Notes: generated by a model from the sequence alone, not told the origin. Shown: positions 1-11,829, counted from the stretch's first letter. The stretch: DNA of 64,000 nt from Novosphingobium profundi (GCF_018491765.1 NZ_JABWCU010000008.1:186001-250000), one strand, 5' to 3'. Program-made: numbers and translations.

Positions 1-595
1 CCTCGCGGGCTACGTCGACGCCACCGGCTATCTCAGCGCCGATCGCTACTTCGTCTCGTTCATGTCGGGCAACACCACCCGCCTCGCGACCGAAGTGATC
101 GTCGCCCCCAGGCTGGCCGCGATCCCCGCGCTGCTGATTGCCGGTTTCCTCTTCGGGGTCACTCTCGGCGGGGTGACCGCCCACCTTGCGGGTCGCTGGC
201 GCAAGTGCGCGGTCCTGGCGCTGGTCACCGCGCTGCTCGCGCTCGCCGCGATCTGCGCCCTCTTCGCGCAGACTGCCGCGATGATGGTGCTTCTCGTCCT
301 CGCCATGGGGGCGCTCAACATGGCGCTGCGCGCCGGCGAGGTCCCGGTGGCGCTGACCTATCTCACCGGCGCCGTGGTGCGCATGGGCCACTGGCTCGCC
401 GATCGCCTGACCGGGCGTCCGCCGCAACCGGTGCTTGCGCACGCGCTCCTGTGGCTCGCGCTTGCCGCGGGCGCGGCGCTCGGTGCGCTCAGCTTCACCC
501 GTTTCGCCGCGAGCGGACTGTTCTTTGCCGCCGGCGCCAGCGCTCTGCTGACGCTGGCAGGGCTGCACGTCAGCTGCCGCTATCCGCAACCCTGA
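1..595 (+). CDS. DUF1275 (YoaK-like) membrane protein, 5' partial
   Basis: The reading frame is open from the first bases of the window and ends at 595, so the N-terminus lies upstream. The visible part begins with a GYVDATGYLS segment followed by a MSGNTTRLA motif, which is the signature of the DUF1275/YoaK family. The rest is made of hydrophobic alanine/leucine-rich helices separated by short arginine-containing loops, consistent with four or five remaining membrane spans in the inner membrane. The family has no well-established biochemical function. The gene ends convergently with the DUF167 gene and the two coding ends overlap by 26 bases. Confidence 0.85.
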   Translation, partial: LAGYVDATGYLSADRYFVSFMSGNTTRLATEVIVAPRLAAIPALLIAGFLFGVTLGGVTAHLAGRWRKCAVLALVTALLALAAICALFAQTAAMMVLLVLAMGALNMALRAGEVPVALTYLTGAVVRMGHWLADRLTGRPPQPVLAHALLWLALAAGAALGALSFTRFAASGLFFAAGASALLTLAGLHVSCRYPQP

Positions 596-860
596 ACAGC
601 TTCTCGCGCGAAGTTGCGCCGCGCAACAATTCGAGCCGCGAGGGCGCAAGGCCAAGTGCGCTCGCCAGCAACGAACGCACCGCCTCGTTGGCCTTGCCGT
701 CCTGCGGCTTGGCGCGCACTTTGGCGATGAGGTGCCCCTCCTCGATCGCCAGCGCCTCGCTGCGCGATCCGGGAGTTACCCGCACGGCGAGGCGCCCCTC
801 GCCATCGACCAGCGCCGCCACCGCCCCGGCCGCGGGCATTTCGGTACGTACGCGCGCCAT
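570..860 (-). CDS. DUF167 (YggU-like) small protein
   Basis: A 96-residue protein. The core reads RVTPGSRSEAL, then AKVRAKPQDGKANEAV and later ATSREKLFRV, which match the conserved DUF167/YggU pattern (basic alpha/beta fold, function not established). The start at 860 leaves only a 6-base gap behind the gamma carbonic anhydrase stop, so it looks like the last gene of the leftward hemB operon. Its 3' end overlaps the convergent DUF1275 gene. Confidence 0.85.
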   Translation of the reverse strand: MARVRTEMPAAGAVAALVDGEGRLAVRVTPGSRSEALAIEEGHLIAKVRAKPQDGKANEAVRSLLASALGLAPSRLELLRGATSREKLFRVADSGS

Positions 861-866
861 GACGGC

Positions 867-1427
867 TCAACCAAGCCCGAGCGCGGCGGCATGGTCGCGC
901 CCGTTTTGCACGTAACCACGCACGCCGGCCTGGTTGGCGGCCCTCGCGGCCGCGTCAAGGTCACGCGCGAATTTGGCCGGACGACCCATCCACAATTGAC
1001 CTGCGCCGATCCGCTTGCCGGTCAGCATCGCGCCCGCCGCAAGCATTCCCTCGCTCTCGATCACGCTGCCGTCCATCACGATCGCGCCCAGCCCGACGAA
1101 GGCGCGATCCTCGAGCGTGCAGCCGTGGACCATCGCCATGTGTCCGATCAGGCAGTCCTCGCCGATCAGCGTCGCGTGGCCCTCGGGCCGCGCGGGTTTG
1201 GGGCTGTCGCAATGGACCACGCTGCCATCCTGGATATTGGTGCGCGCGCCGATCACGACGCGGTTGACGTCGGCGCGGACGACGCAGTTGTACCAGATGC
1301 TCACATCCGGGCCGATCTCGACGTCGCCGATGATCCGGCAGCCGGGCGCGATGAAGGCGCTGGAGTGGATCCGGGGCGCCTTGCCGTGGATGGCGGCGAT
1401 GGTGATGTCGGTGCGGGTCTGGGTCAT
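867..1427 (-). CDS. gamma-class carbonic anhydrase-like protein
   Basis: A 186-residue left-handed beta-helix protein built of hexapeptide repeats (for example IAPGCRIIGDVEIGPDVSIW). The three zinc-ligand histidines expected for the gamma carbonic anhydrase family are visible in VVHCDS and in GHMAMVHGC. The start at 1427 (MTQTRTD) is chosen because its ATG overlaps the stop of the upstream gene as ATGA, which implies translational coupling; a longer in-frame start at 1451 would overlap that gene more. Likely cytosolic. Family members may hydrate CO2 or act as metal-dependent acyltransferase relatives, and the sequence cannot separate these. Confidence 0.87.
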   Translation of the reverse strand: MTQTRTDITIAAIHGKAPRIHSSAFIAPGCRIIGDVEIGPDVSIWYNCVVRADVNRVVIGARTNIQDGSVVHCDSPKPARPEGHATLIGEDCLIGHMAMVHGCTLEDRAFVGLGAIVMDGSVIESEGMLAAGAMLTGKRIGAGQLWMGRPAKFARDLDAAARAANQAGVRGYVQNGRDHAAALGLG

Positions 1428-3646
1428 GGGGTTCCTGTGAGCTGCGACCATCGGATATAAGGCAGGATCGAGGCGTGGTCATCGCTCCAGGCCCGATCGC
1501 GCACCGAAGGGAGCGCGGTCCAGGCCTGTTCGGGATGCACCGCCGCCATCCTGTCCAGCGTTTCGCGCTTGCGCGCCAGCGCGATCCAGCGCGAGGGCGA
1601 ATAGCGCTCCATGTCCTCGGGCAGGTCGAGATGCGCGCGCGCGACAAGGCCCCGCTCGCGCGCCAGAGCGGCGATGACGGGAACGAGATCGATGTAGCGG
1701 TTGGAAATGTGGACGAGCAGCAGGCCATCGGCACCCAGCGCGCGTTCGTAGATCGCGAAGGCCTCGCGCGTGAGAAGGTGCAGCGGAATCGAATCGGAGG
1801 AGAAGGCGTCGATCACCAGCGTATCGAACGCCGCCGGCGAGACGTGCGCGAGGCGCAGCCGCGCATCCCCGATCACCACGCGCGCGCGCGGCGTACAATC
1901 GCGCAGGAAGGTGAAAGCACCTTCGCGCGAATAGCGCAGGATCACCGGATCGATCTCGAAGAATGTCCAGCTCTGCCCCGGATGCGACAGGCACGCGAGC
2001 GAGCCCGCGCCGAGGCCCACAACGCCCACGCGGGCCGAAGGTCCGTAAAGCGCGGGCAGCGCACCCAGGCCCAGCGCCACCCCCGAACCGGGCCCATAAT
2101 AGCTCAACGTATCGTGCGCGTGCGCGGGGTCGAGCGACTGTTTGCCGTGCAGGGTCGTGCCATGCGCCAGGATGCGAAGGTGCGACTGGGGGTCGTCGCG
2201 CAAGGTGTAGATGCCGAAGTAGCTGCGCGTGCGCTGTCCCGCCCAGGAGCCCTGCAACGTCCAGGCCCCGCCCTGCCCGATCATGGCGATGAAGAGCACC
2301 ACCACGAAGGCCGCGCGCGTGGCCATCAGCAGCACACCGGTGCCAACGAGGAAGACCGTCAGGACCATCCGCCAGATCCCGGCGGAAGGATCGCCAAAGA
2401 GGTCCTTGAGTTGCCAGCCGAGAAACACCGCGAGCGCGAGCAGCAGGCCTTCGGCCAGCCGGGCCATGCCCGGCTCGATGTCCTCGCGCGTGCGCCAGGC
2501 CAATAGCGGGTGCAGCGGGACCAGCGCGGCTGCGGCCAGGACCAGCACCGGGTGCTCCCAGGTCCAGTCGAACAGCACCGGGGCGAGCAGCGCGGTGAAC
2601 AGTCCGCCCAGCGCACCGCCCGCCGCCAGGACGAGATAGAACTGGGTCAGCCATCCGGATTCGGGACGCAGTTCATAAAGCCGCGCGTGGAGTGTGACAC
2701 ACACGCAAAGCAGCAGCAGACAGGCAAGGCCCACCGCCCAGATCCCGACAATACCGCTCGAGGCCATGGCATAGCCTCCGCCGAGCAGGAGAACGACGGG
2801 CGTGATCGCGCCGACCCCGCGCGCAGGACCGCGTCGGTCGGCGAAGGCCACCACGAAGCTCAGGAGATAGAGGCCGAGCGGAATCACCCAGAGCAGCGGC
2901 GCCGCGAAGATGTCGGTGGTGAGATGCGTCGTCGTCGAAAGCATGAGTCCCGACGGCACTGCCGCCAAAACCAGCCACAAGGCGATCCCTCGCCATGTCG
3001 GCGCGGGCCCCTGCTCTGCCGAAGACCGCGTGGACGCGGGCCGGTCGCGGCGCGCCCAGCCGCAGGCGATCACGCACAGCACCAGCAAGCCGTAGCCCAG
3101 CGCCCAGCCCCGGCTCTGCGCCTGGAGCGAAAGCAGGGGCTCGGCCAGCAACGGATAGGCGAGAAGCCCGCCGAAGCTGCCGAGATTGGACGCGGCGTAA
3201 AGCGCCCAAGGTTGTCCCGCGTCGGGATCGGTGGCGAACCAGCGCTGGAGAAGCGGGGCCTGCGCCGACACCGCCAGGAACACCGGACCCACGCTGAGAG
3301 CGAGGAGGAGCGGCACCCACAGGACCTCGCTGCCCTCGGGCGCGGGCGGCAGCGCGACAAGGCCGATCGGCAGAGTCAGGGCGGCAAGCAGCAGCAGCGC
3401 GCCGTGAATCAGGGCCTGCGTGCGCACCGCGAAGCATCCCAGCGCATGGGCATAGGCATAACCGCCCAGGAGCAGCGCCTGATAGACCAGCATTGCGCTG
3501 TTCCAGACGTTGGGCGCGCCGCCAAGCAGCGGCAGCGCCATGCGCGCGACCATCGGCTGCACCAGGAACAGCAGGAAACTGCCAAGCAGGATGGCGAGGA
3601 GAAACAGGGCGCGGTCGAAGGACCGGCCACGCGGAGACATGGTCAT
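1424..3646 (-). CDS. fused membrane/spermidine-synthase-like protein
   Basis: About 740 residues in two parts. The N-terminal roughly 480 residues hold many hydrophobic helices (starting ALFLLAILLGSFLLFLVQP) resembling a transporter-like membrane domain. The C-terminal part is a Rossmann methyltransferase-like domain of the spermidine synthase family: GVVGLGAGSLACL, then an acidic FEIDPVI and DTLVIDAFSSDSIP. This is the arrangement of bacterial fused polyamine-synthase-like proteins, whose substrate is usually unknown. The start at 3646 is chosen because ATGA overlaps the stop of the GNAT gene; an ATG two codons later (3640) is also possible. Its own stop overlaps the carbonic anhydrase start in the same way. 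Confidence 0.82.
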   Translation of the reverse strand: MTMSPRGRSFDRALFLLAILLGSFLLFLVQPMVARMALPLLGGAPNVWNSAMLVYQALLLGGYAYAHALGCFAVRTQALIHGALLLLAALTLPIGLVALPPAPEGSEVLWVPLLLALSVGPVFLAVSAQAPLLQRWFATDPDAGQPWALYAASNLGSFGGLLAYPLLAEPLLSLQAQSRGWALGYGLLVLCVIACGWARRDRPASTRSSAEQGPAPTWRGIALWLVLAAVPSGLMLSTTTHLTTDIFAAPLLWVIPLGLYLLSFVVAFADRRGPARGVGAITPVVLLLGGGYAMASSGIVGIWAVGLACLLLLCVCVTLHARLYELRPESGWLTQFYLVLAAGGALGGLFTALLAPVLFDWTWEHPVLVLAAAALVPLHPLLAWRTREDIEPGMARLAEGLLLALAVFLGWQLKDLFGDPSAGIWRMVLTVFLVGTGVLLMATRAAFVVVLFIAMIGQGGAWTLQGSWAGQRTRSYFGIYTLRDDPQSHLRILAHGTTLHGKQSLDPAHAHDTLSYYGPGSGVALGLGALPALYGPSARVGVVGLGAGSLACLSHPGQSWTFFEIDPVILRYSREGAFTFLRDCTPRARVVIGDARLRLAHVSPAAFDTLVIDAFSSDSIPLHLLTREAFAIYERALGADGLLLVHISNRYIDLVPVIAALARERGLVARAHLDLPEDMERYSPSRWIALARKRETLDRMAAVHPEQAWTALPSVRDRAWSDDHASILPYIRWSQLTGTP

Positions 3647-4209
3647 CCTTGCGGGGCATCCCCCGGCGCGTCCCCGCGTAGAAGGCGGTAGGTCACGTGT
3701 GGGCACAGCGGGCTGTAGTGCGGCACGCCGGGATGTGCGAAATCGAGTTCGGGGCAATAGGTCATGCCCAGGCGCTCCATCACCGCGCGGCTGCGCCGGT
3801 TGCCCCTGCTGGTGATCGCGTAAAGCGCATCATCGGGAAGATGGGCGAAGGCCCAGTCGCGGGCGGCGCGTGCCGCCTCGCTGGCATAGCCCTGCCCCCA
3901 GCAATCGGCAGCAAGACGCCAGCCGATCTCGACCTTCCCCGCGACCGGACCGGTCCGCCCGCGAATTACCCCGCACCAACCGATCAGGCGTCGATCTTCC
4001 AGCCGCTCGAGCGCCCAGAAGCAGTGGCCATGCTCGGCCTGCGTGGCCTGCATTCGCGCGATCGTCGCGGCGGTCTCCTCGAGACTCAGCGGATCGCCCA
4101 GGGTTGCCATGACCACCGGGTCGCTGCAGATCGCCTGGAACGCGGCAAGATCCGCCTCGTCCCATTCGCGCAAGGCAAGCCTTGGCGTCGTGATCCGCAA
4201 GCGCCCCAA
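3643..4209 (-). CDS. GNAT family N-acetyltransferase (RimJ/RimL-like)
   Basis: A 188-residue protein starting MGRLRITTPRLALREW, the typical opening of the Acetyltransf_3 branch. The acetyl-CoA region GWRLAADCWGQGYASEAARA and the late SRAVMERLGMTY segment fit the GNAT fold. Family members acetylate protein N-termini, amino acids or small molecules, and the substrate here is not visible. It follows hemB by 9 bases and overlaps the next gene by ATGA, so it belongs to the hemB operon. Confidence 0.87.
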   Translation of the reverse strand: MGRLRITTPRLALREWDEADLAAFQAICSDPVVMATLGDPLSLEETAATIARMQATQAEHGHCFWALERLEDRRLIGWCGVIRGRTGPVAGKVEIGWRLAADCWGQGYASEAARAARDWAFAHLPDDALYAITSRGNRRSRAVMERLGMTYCPELDFAHPGVPHYSPLCPHVTYRLLRGDAPGDAPQG

Positions 4210-4218
4210 GGCCCCGCT

Positions 4219-6925
<2,707 letters not shown>

Positions 6926-7140
6926 CCGAACCGTCCTTCGTTCTGCGACCCGTACCCACACCGCGCGAGGCGACCAGCGCGGGCCCGCCCCGTCCGATTT
7001 GCCGCGCATCCTGCGCCTTTTCCCGCAAGGACCCTGCCCGCTCAAGGTTAATTGCGCCCTTACATTGTGGATTATATCCGCCAATCCGGCCGAGACGCCC
7101 CTTGCGAGCGACCGGTGGCGATGCCACACTTGACGCTGTC

Positions 7141-10095
7141 ATGATCAAACCCCCTCATGCGATGGTGCGAAACGACGCCTCCGATGGGGTGAAGGCGGTC
7201 CTGGGGCCGACCAACACCGGCAAGACCCACCTGGCGATAGAGCGGTTGTGCGCGCATTCGAGCGGCATGATCGGCTTTCCGCTGCGCCTGCTCGCGCGCG
7301 AGGTCTACGACCGGGTCTGCAAGATCAAGGGCGAGGCCAACGTCGCGCTGATCACCGGCGAGGAACGGATCGAACCCAAGAACGCGCGCTATTTGCTGTG
7401 CACCGCCGAGGCGATGCCGGTGACCGAGCGCTCGATGGCCTTCGTCGCGATCGACGAGGCGCAGCTCGGCGCCGACCGCGAGCGCGGCCACGTCTTCACC
7501 GACCGCCTGCTTCACGCCCGCGGCCGCGAAGAAACGATGATCCTCGGCTCCGCGACGCTCGAGCCTATGGTCAAGGCGCTTATACCCGGGGTCGAGGTGG
7601 TCTCGCGCCCGCGCTTCTCCACCCTCAGCCACGTCGAGCCCAAAAAGCTCAGCCGGGTTCCTCCGCGCAGCGCCATCGTTGCCTTCTCGGTCGAGCAGGT
7701 CTACGCGCTCGCCGAAATGCTGCGCCGCTTCCGGGGCGGGGCCGCCGTCGTGATGGGCGCGCTCAGCCCGCAGACGCGCAACGCCCAGGTCGAGCTCTAC
7801 CAGTCGGGCGAGGTCGACTACCTCGTCGCCACCGACGCGGTCGGCATGGGGCTCAACCTCGATGTCCAGCATGTCGCCTTTGCGGGCCTGTCGAAGTACG
7901 ACGGGCAGCGCCACCGGCGGCTGACTTCGGCGGAAATGGCGCAGATCGCCGGGCGCGCCGGGCGCCACCAGACCGACGGCACGTTCGGCACGCTGGCGGG
8001 CATGAGTCACGGCCACGGCGAGCTCGAATTCGAGCCCGAGGAAATCTACGCGATCGAGGAGCACCGCTTCCCGCCGCTCACGCAATTGTTCTGGCGCACC
8101 CCCGAGCCACGTTTCGACAGTCTCGCAACGCTGATCGCCGATCTCGAGACCCCACCCGAACGGCGCGAACTGCGGCTTGCCCCCGAGGCGATCGACCTTG
8201 CCGTACTCAAGCGGCTCGCAGACGAGCCCGAGATCGCCGATTCGGTGCGCGGGCGCGGGCAAGTGGCGCGGTTCTGGGACGTCTGCCGCCTGCCCGACTT
8301 TCGCCAGCAGGGCGCCGAGACTCACTCGCGCTTCGTCGCGCGACTGTGGCAGGACTTGCGCCACGGGCAGCTCGGCGCCGACTACATGGCCCAGCAGATC
8401 GCCCATCTCGACCGTACCGGCGGCGAAATCGACACCTTGCAGGGGCGGATTGCCGCGATCCGATCCTGGGCCTATATCGCCCAGAGACCCGACTGGGTGC
8501 TGGCGCGCGACGAGATGGCCGCGCGTGCGCGCGCCGTCGAGGCCCGGCTTTCCGATGCCCTGCACGGCAAGCTTACCGAACGTTTCATCAATCGCAGGAC
8601 AGCGCTGCTCATGAAAAAACTGGGACCGGACACAGGGTTGCTCTCTGTACGGCTCGAAGACGAAGAGGTTCTGGTCGAAGGCGAGCACATCGGCTCACTT
8701 CGCGGATTTGCCTTCCAGATCGACCCTCAGACCCGTCTGACCGACCGCAAGCTGCTGCTTTCGGCCGCCGAGAAGCACCTGCCCGGACTGCTCGAGGCGC
8801 GTGCCGAGGCGCTCACCAAGGCGATTCACGAGGGCCCCGCCCCGCTCGCCTTCACCGCCGGCGCGATCACCTGGGAAGGTGAGCCGCTCGGCAAGCTGGG
8901 CGTCGGACGTGCGCTGCTGACGCCCCTTTTCGTGCCCGACCGCCTGCTCGACGCAATTCCCGCCCCCGCGCGCAAGGCGCTCGTCGCGGCAGTTGAGGCC
9001 TGGCTCGAGAAGGAGCTCGAACCGCTCGCGCCGCTCGGCAAGCTCGAGGAAGCCAGCCGCTCGCAAGAGGCCGGTCCGGATCTTCGCGCATTGCTGATTC
9101 ACCTCGTCGAACAGGGCGGCATACTCGCGCGCGAAAGCTCGGGCCTCGAAAAGCTCGACAAGGAGCGCCGCACGATGCTGGCGCGCCTCGGCGTGCGCGT
9201 GGGCGCGCTCGACCTCTTCGTGCCCGCCATGCTGCGCCCGCGCCCGATCGCGTTGTGGCGCGAACTCGCACGGCTGTCGGGGAAGCCCCCGCGCGGCGGT
9301 GCGCCCGACGAGACGATGCCTCCCGCGCTCGCGGTCGGTCGGCGTGACCGTATCCCCGGCTACCGCAACCTGGGCAAGCAGCTCATCCGCATCGACATGG
9401 CCGAAAAGCTCCTGCGCGAGGCCCATGCCCAGCGCGAGGAAGCCGCCGCCAAGCCGGTCGAGACGCAAGCCGAGCCCGTGGCCGAGACGCAGGACACGGC
9501 CATCGTCGAAGCGACCGAGACGCCTTCGCCTGTAGCCGCCGAAACGCCGGCAACCGAGGTCGAAACGCAAGACACCGCGCCGGATGCAACCGAGGTACCG
9601 GCCACGGCAGACAGCGCGCCAGCTGTCGAGGAACCCGCCCAGGCCGCAAGTCCCGAAAAGAGCAAAGGTGGCAACCGGGGCAACAAGGAAAGTGGCAAGG
9701 ACCGCAGCCGCCATCGCGCAAAGGGTCGCGACCAGGGCCGCAGCGGCGGGCGCGGCAACCGCGACCCGCGCCCGAGCTTTGCGCTCGATCCGGCCCGCGC
9801 GATTTCGATGGGGCTGACCCCGGCGAGCTACGAGCGCCTGCTGCGCCTCGGTGGATTCCAGCCGGTGAACCCCCATCCACGCGGCAAGGAGAGCAAACCG
9901 GCGCCCGCGGACATCGCGACGGAAACGTCGGCCGAGACGGGTGCACCGGCAAGTGAAGTCGCCGCTGCGGCTCCGGCCGAGCAGCGCTGGACCTGGCGCC
10001 CTCCGCGCCGTCAGGCCCCCGCCCCCCAAACCGAGCGCGCCCCGCGCGTGCGCGAAGGCAGTGCCTTTGCGGCTTTGGCCGACATGGTCCGCTGA
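7141..10095 (+). CDS. SUV3-like DEAD/DExH helicase with repetitive C-terminal tail
   Basis: About 984 residues. Walker A is GPTNTGKT at residues 22-29; motif II is IDEAQLGADRERGH near residue 105; GSATLEPM, then the helicase C-terminal VATDAVGMGLNLDV and QIAGRAGRHQTDGTF follow. This matches the SUV3/mitochondrial RNA helicase branch common in alphaproteobacteria. From about residue 760 the protein becomes low complexity: an acidic ETQ/ATE/TPA-rich stretch, a glycine/arginine/lysine-rich stretch (GGNRGNKESGKDRSRHR), then a proline-rich end. The start at 7141 has no strong ribosome site; ATG 7162 is an alternative. The S4 gene follows after 19 bases. RNA turnover is an inference from the family. 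Confidence 0.9.
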   Translation: MIKPPHAMVRNDASDGVKAVLGPTNTGKTHLAIERLCAHSSGMIGFPLRLLAREVYDRVCKIKGEANVALITGEERIEPKNARYLLCTAEAMPVTERSMAFVAIDEAQLGADRERGHVFTDRLLHARGREETMILGSATLEPMVKALIPGVEVVSRPRFSTLSHVEPKKLSRVPPRSAIVAFSVEQVYALAEMLRRFRGGAAVVMGALSPQTRNAQVELYQSGEVDYLVATDAVGMGLNLDVQHVAFAGLSKYDGQRHRRLTSAEMAQIAGRAGRHQTDGTFGTLAGMSHGHGELEFEPEEIYAIEEHRFPPLTQLFWRTPEPRFDSLATLIADLETPPERRELRLAPEAIDLAVLKRLADEPEIADSVRGRGQVARFWDVCRLPDFRQQGAETHSRFVARLWQDLRHGQLGADYMAQQIAHLDRTGGEIDTLQGRIAAIRSWAYIAQRPDWVLARDEMAARARAVEARLSDALHGKLTERFINRRTALLMKKLGPDTGLLSVRLEDEEVLVEGEHIGSLRGFAFQIDPQTRLTDRKLLLSAAEKHLPGLLEARAEALTKAIHEGPAPLAFTAGAITWEGEPLGKLGVGRALLTPLFVPDRLLDAIPAPARKALVAAVEAWLEKELEPLAPLGKLEEASRSQEAGPDLRALLIHLVEQGGILARESSGLEKLDKERRTMLARLGVRVGALDLFVPAMLRPRPIALWRELARLSGKPPRGGAPDETMPPALAVGRRDRIPGYRNLGKQLIRIDMAEKLLREAHAQREEAAAKPVETQAEPVAETQDTAIVEATETPSPVAAETPATEVETQDTAPDATEVPATADSAPAVEEPAQAASPEKSKGGNRGNKESGKDRSRHRAKGRDQGRSGGRGNRDPRPSFALDPARAISMGLTPASYERLLRLGGFQPVNPHPRGKESKPAPADIATETSAETGAPASEVAAAAPAEQRWTWRPPRRQAPAPQTERAPRVREGSAFAALADMVR

Positions 10096-10114
10096 CCATG
10101 TCGCGGGTCGGCTG

Positions 10115-10402
10115 ATGCGTGTCGACAAGTTGCTGTGGTTCCTGCGCCTGGCCAAGACCCGGGCCGTGGCGCAGGGGCTCGCCCAGAGCGGGCATATGCG
10201 GCTCAACGGACGGCGCATCGACCGGGCCCACCAGAAAGTGGCGGTGGGGGACGTGCTCACCGTGCCCATAGGCACGCACGTGCGGGTGATAGAAATTCTT
10301 GCCATCCCCGAGCGCCGTGGACCGGCAAATGAGGCGCAAGCCTGCTACAGAGTGCTTGACGCCAGCCCGTCTCATCCCGTAGCGGCGAGCCTCCAGCCAT
10401 AA
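10115..10402 (+). CDS. S4 domain RNA-binding protein (Hsp15-like)
   Basis: A 95-residue protein starting MRVDKLLWFLRLAKTRAVAQ, followed by GHMRLNGRRIDRAHQKVAVGDVLTV (shown in parts), which is a single S4 RNA-binding domain as in Hsp15. Hsp15 proteins bind free 50S subunits carrying nascent chains. It begins 19 bases after the helicase stop, so the two RNA-related proteins probably share a transcript. The start at 10115 is the first methionine in frame after the helicase stop. Confidence 0.88.
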   Translation: MRVDKLLWFLRLAKTRAVAQGLAQSGHMRLNGRRIDRAHQKVAVGDVLTVPIGTHVRVIEILAIPERRGPANEAQACYRVLDASPSHPVAASLQP

Positions 10403-10429
10403 GTCTCTTCAGATAAGGATTTCGCCGTC

Positions 10430-10768
10430 ATGACCTACGTCGTCACCGACGCCTGCATCAAGTGCAAGTACACGGACTGCGTCGAGGTCTGCCCGGTCGA
10501 TTGCTTCTACGAAGGCGAGAACATGCTCGTCATCAATCCGTCGGAATGCATCGATTGCGGCGTGTGCGAGCCCGAGTGCCCGGCCGAAGCCATCCTGCCC
10601 GACACCGAGAGCGGTCTCGAGCAGTGGATCGAGCTCAACGCCAAGTACGCCGCCGAGTGGCCCAACCTCACCACCAAGAAGGACGCGCCCGCCGACGCGG
10701 ACGACTTCAAGGACGTTGAGAACAAGCTCGAGAAGTTCTTCTCGCCCGAACCGGGCGAAGGCGACTGA
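10430..10768 (+). CDS. fdxA: 7Fe (3Fe-4S/4Fe-4S) ferredoxin FdxA
   Basis: A 112-residue ferredoxin. The N-terminal cluster region reads [21 protein letters not shown] and the second [16 protein letters not shown], giving the cysteine spacing of seven-iron ferredoxins; the C-terminus is acidic. It is a soluble electron carrier whose partner is not evident. AAGGA lies upstream of the ATG at 10430. The fdxA-carD order is common in alphaproteobacteria. Confidence 0.95.
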   Translation: MTYVVTDACIKCKYTDCVEVCPVDCFYEGENMLVINPSECIDCGVCEPECPAEAILPDTESGLEQWIELNAKYAAEWPNLTTKKDAPADADDFKDVENKLEKFFSPEPGEGD

Positions 10769-10783
10769 TTTTCACGAATTCCA

Positions 10784-10815
10784 CCGCAATGGACGCGTAA
10801 CACCGTCCATTGCGG
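10784..10815 (+). terminator. 12-bp inverted repeat downstream of fdxA
   Basis: CCGCAATGGACG at 10784-10795 pairs perfectly with CGTCCATTGCGG at 10804-10815 around an 8-base loop, 16 bases after the fdxA stop. There is no T-run behind it, so it may stabilise the fdxA mRNA 3' end or assist termination rather than act as a classical intrinsic terminator. Confidence 0.6.
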
Positions 10816-11155
10816 AAACTTCCGGTGTGCCCCAGGCACGCCCAAGGCCGCGCAAAACGGCCAAAAATCGCGCGATAAGGCGCTGATTCGAAACCCGGTT
10901 CCACGCTAGCGCAGGATTCCGCAGCGGGCCACTGGATATTTTGTCACATCGATGCTATATAATCCGCCAACTGCCCGAGTCTTCTACTCGTTTGGCAGAA
11001 ATTTTTCATGACGAGGCAGGGTTCGAATTCAAGCGGTAAGAGAGTGATCTGACCGGACGGCGGAGGCTTTCGTGCCTCCTGGTCGCTTTGCCATCCGGAA
11101 CATGACTCCTACCGCCTGTTTTCTTGCATCCACCCTGCAGGTGAAAGGACGATAC
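10816..11155 (+). promoter_or_regulatory. carD upstream region with AT-rich promoter-like stretch
   Basis: The fdxA-carD gap is 387 bases. It holds the fdxA 3' hairpin and then an AT-rich patch with TGCTATATAAT at 10953-10963, an extended -10-like element about 190 bases before the carD start. No convincing -35 hexamer is found at 16-18 bases. The ribosome site GAAAGGA sits 8 bases before the carD ATG. I see no other gene in this stretch. Confidence 0.35.
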
Positions 11156-11689
11156 ATGGCAACCAAGGCCGATGCCTTCGATGTTGGAGATTACGTCGTT
11201 TATCCCAAGCACGGCGTGGGCCGTGTGATCGAGTTGCAGAAGCAGGAAATTGCCGGGATGCAGCTCGAACTCTACGTTTTGCGTTTCGAGAAGGAGCGCA
11301 TGACGCTCCGCGTTCCGGTGAACAAGGTGGAATCGATCGGCATGCGCAAGCTGTCGTCGGACAAGACGCTGCGCGAAGCCCTTGATACCCTCAAGGGCAA
11401 GCCCAAGGTGAAGCGCACCATGTGGTCGCGCCGCGCGCAGGAATACGAAGCCAAGATCAATTCGGGCGACCTGGTGTCGATCGCCGAGGTCACCCGCGAC
11501 CTGTTCCGCGCCGATGACCAGCCCGAGCAGAGCTACTCCGAGCGCCAGATCTTCGAGGCCGCAAGCTCGCGCCTCGCGCGCGAACTGGCCGCGATGGAAA
11601 AGACCGACGAGCCGGCCGCGCTCAAGAAGATCCTCGCGATCCTCAACGAGCACGCGCCCAAGTACTACGAAACCACCGAAACCGCCTGA
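11156..11689 (+). CDS. carD: CarD family transcriptional regulator
   Basis: A 177-residue protein. The N-terminal RNA-polymerase-interacting Tudor-like domain shows DAFDVGDYVVYPKHGVGRV, and the C-terminal helical DNA-binding part carries the TMWSRRAQEYEAKINSGDL segment. CarD proteins bind the RNA polymerase beta subunit and stabilise open complexes at promoters such as rRNA promoters. The start at 11156 is set by the GAAAGGA ribosome site; a longer frame to 11072 has no family similarity. A strong terminator follows. Confidence 0.95.
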   Translation: MATKADAFDVGDYVVYPKHGVGRVIELQKQEIAGMQLELYVLRFEKERMTLRVPVNKVESIGMRKLSSDKTLREALDTLKGKPKVKRTMWSRRAQEYEAKINSGDLVSIAEVTRDLFRADDQPEQSYSERQIFEAASSRLARELAAMEKTDEPAALKKILAILNEHAPKYYETTETA

Positions 11690-11710
11690 TCCAGGATTTC
11701 GTGGCAATCG

Positions 11711-11748
11711 AAAAGGGGTCGCCTCCCGCGCGGGAGCGGCCCCTTTTT
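11711..11748 (+). terminator. intrinsic terminator after carD
   Basis: AAAAGGGGTCGC-CTCCCG pairs with CGGGAG-CGGCCCCTTTT with one bulged base and a two-base loop, ending in a run of five T. It lies 22 bases after the carD stop. Confidence 0.9.
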
Positions 11749-11829
11749 CGTGTCTGGCGAACGGACATGTTGCCTCTCGCCACCGCATAGCCGTTGCCAG
11801 ACGGGCCCTGGCATGACAGGTCTTCGGCC

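Noticed and set aside
2510..3691. Long rightward frame (393 codons) opposite the spermidine-synthase-like gene
   Set aside because: GC-rich antisense shadow: highly charged, low-similarity protein, while the opposite strand has clear domains and operon overlaps.
8695..10305. Long leftward frame (536 codons) opposite the helicase gene
   Set aside because: Composition is a mirror of the helicase coding strand, with no motif and no ribosome site.
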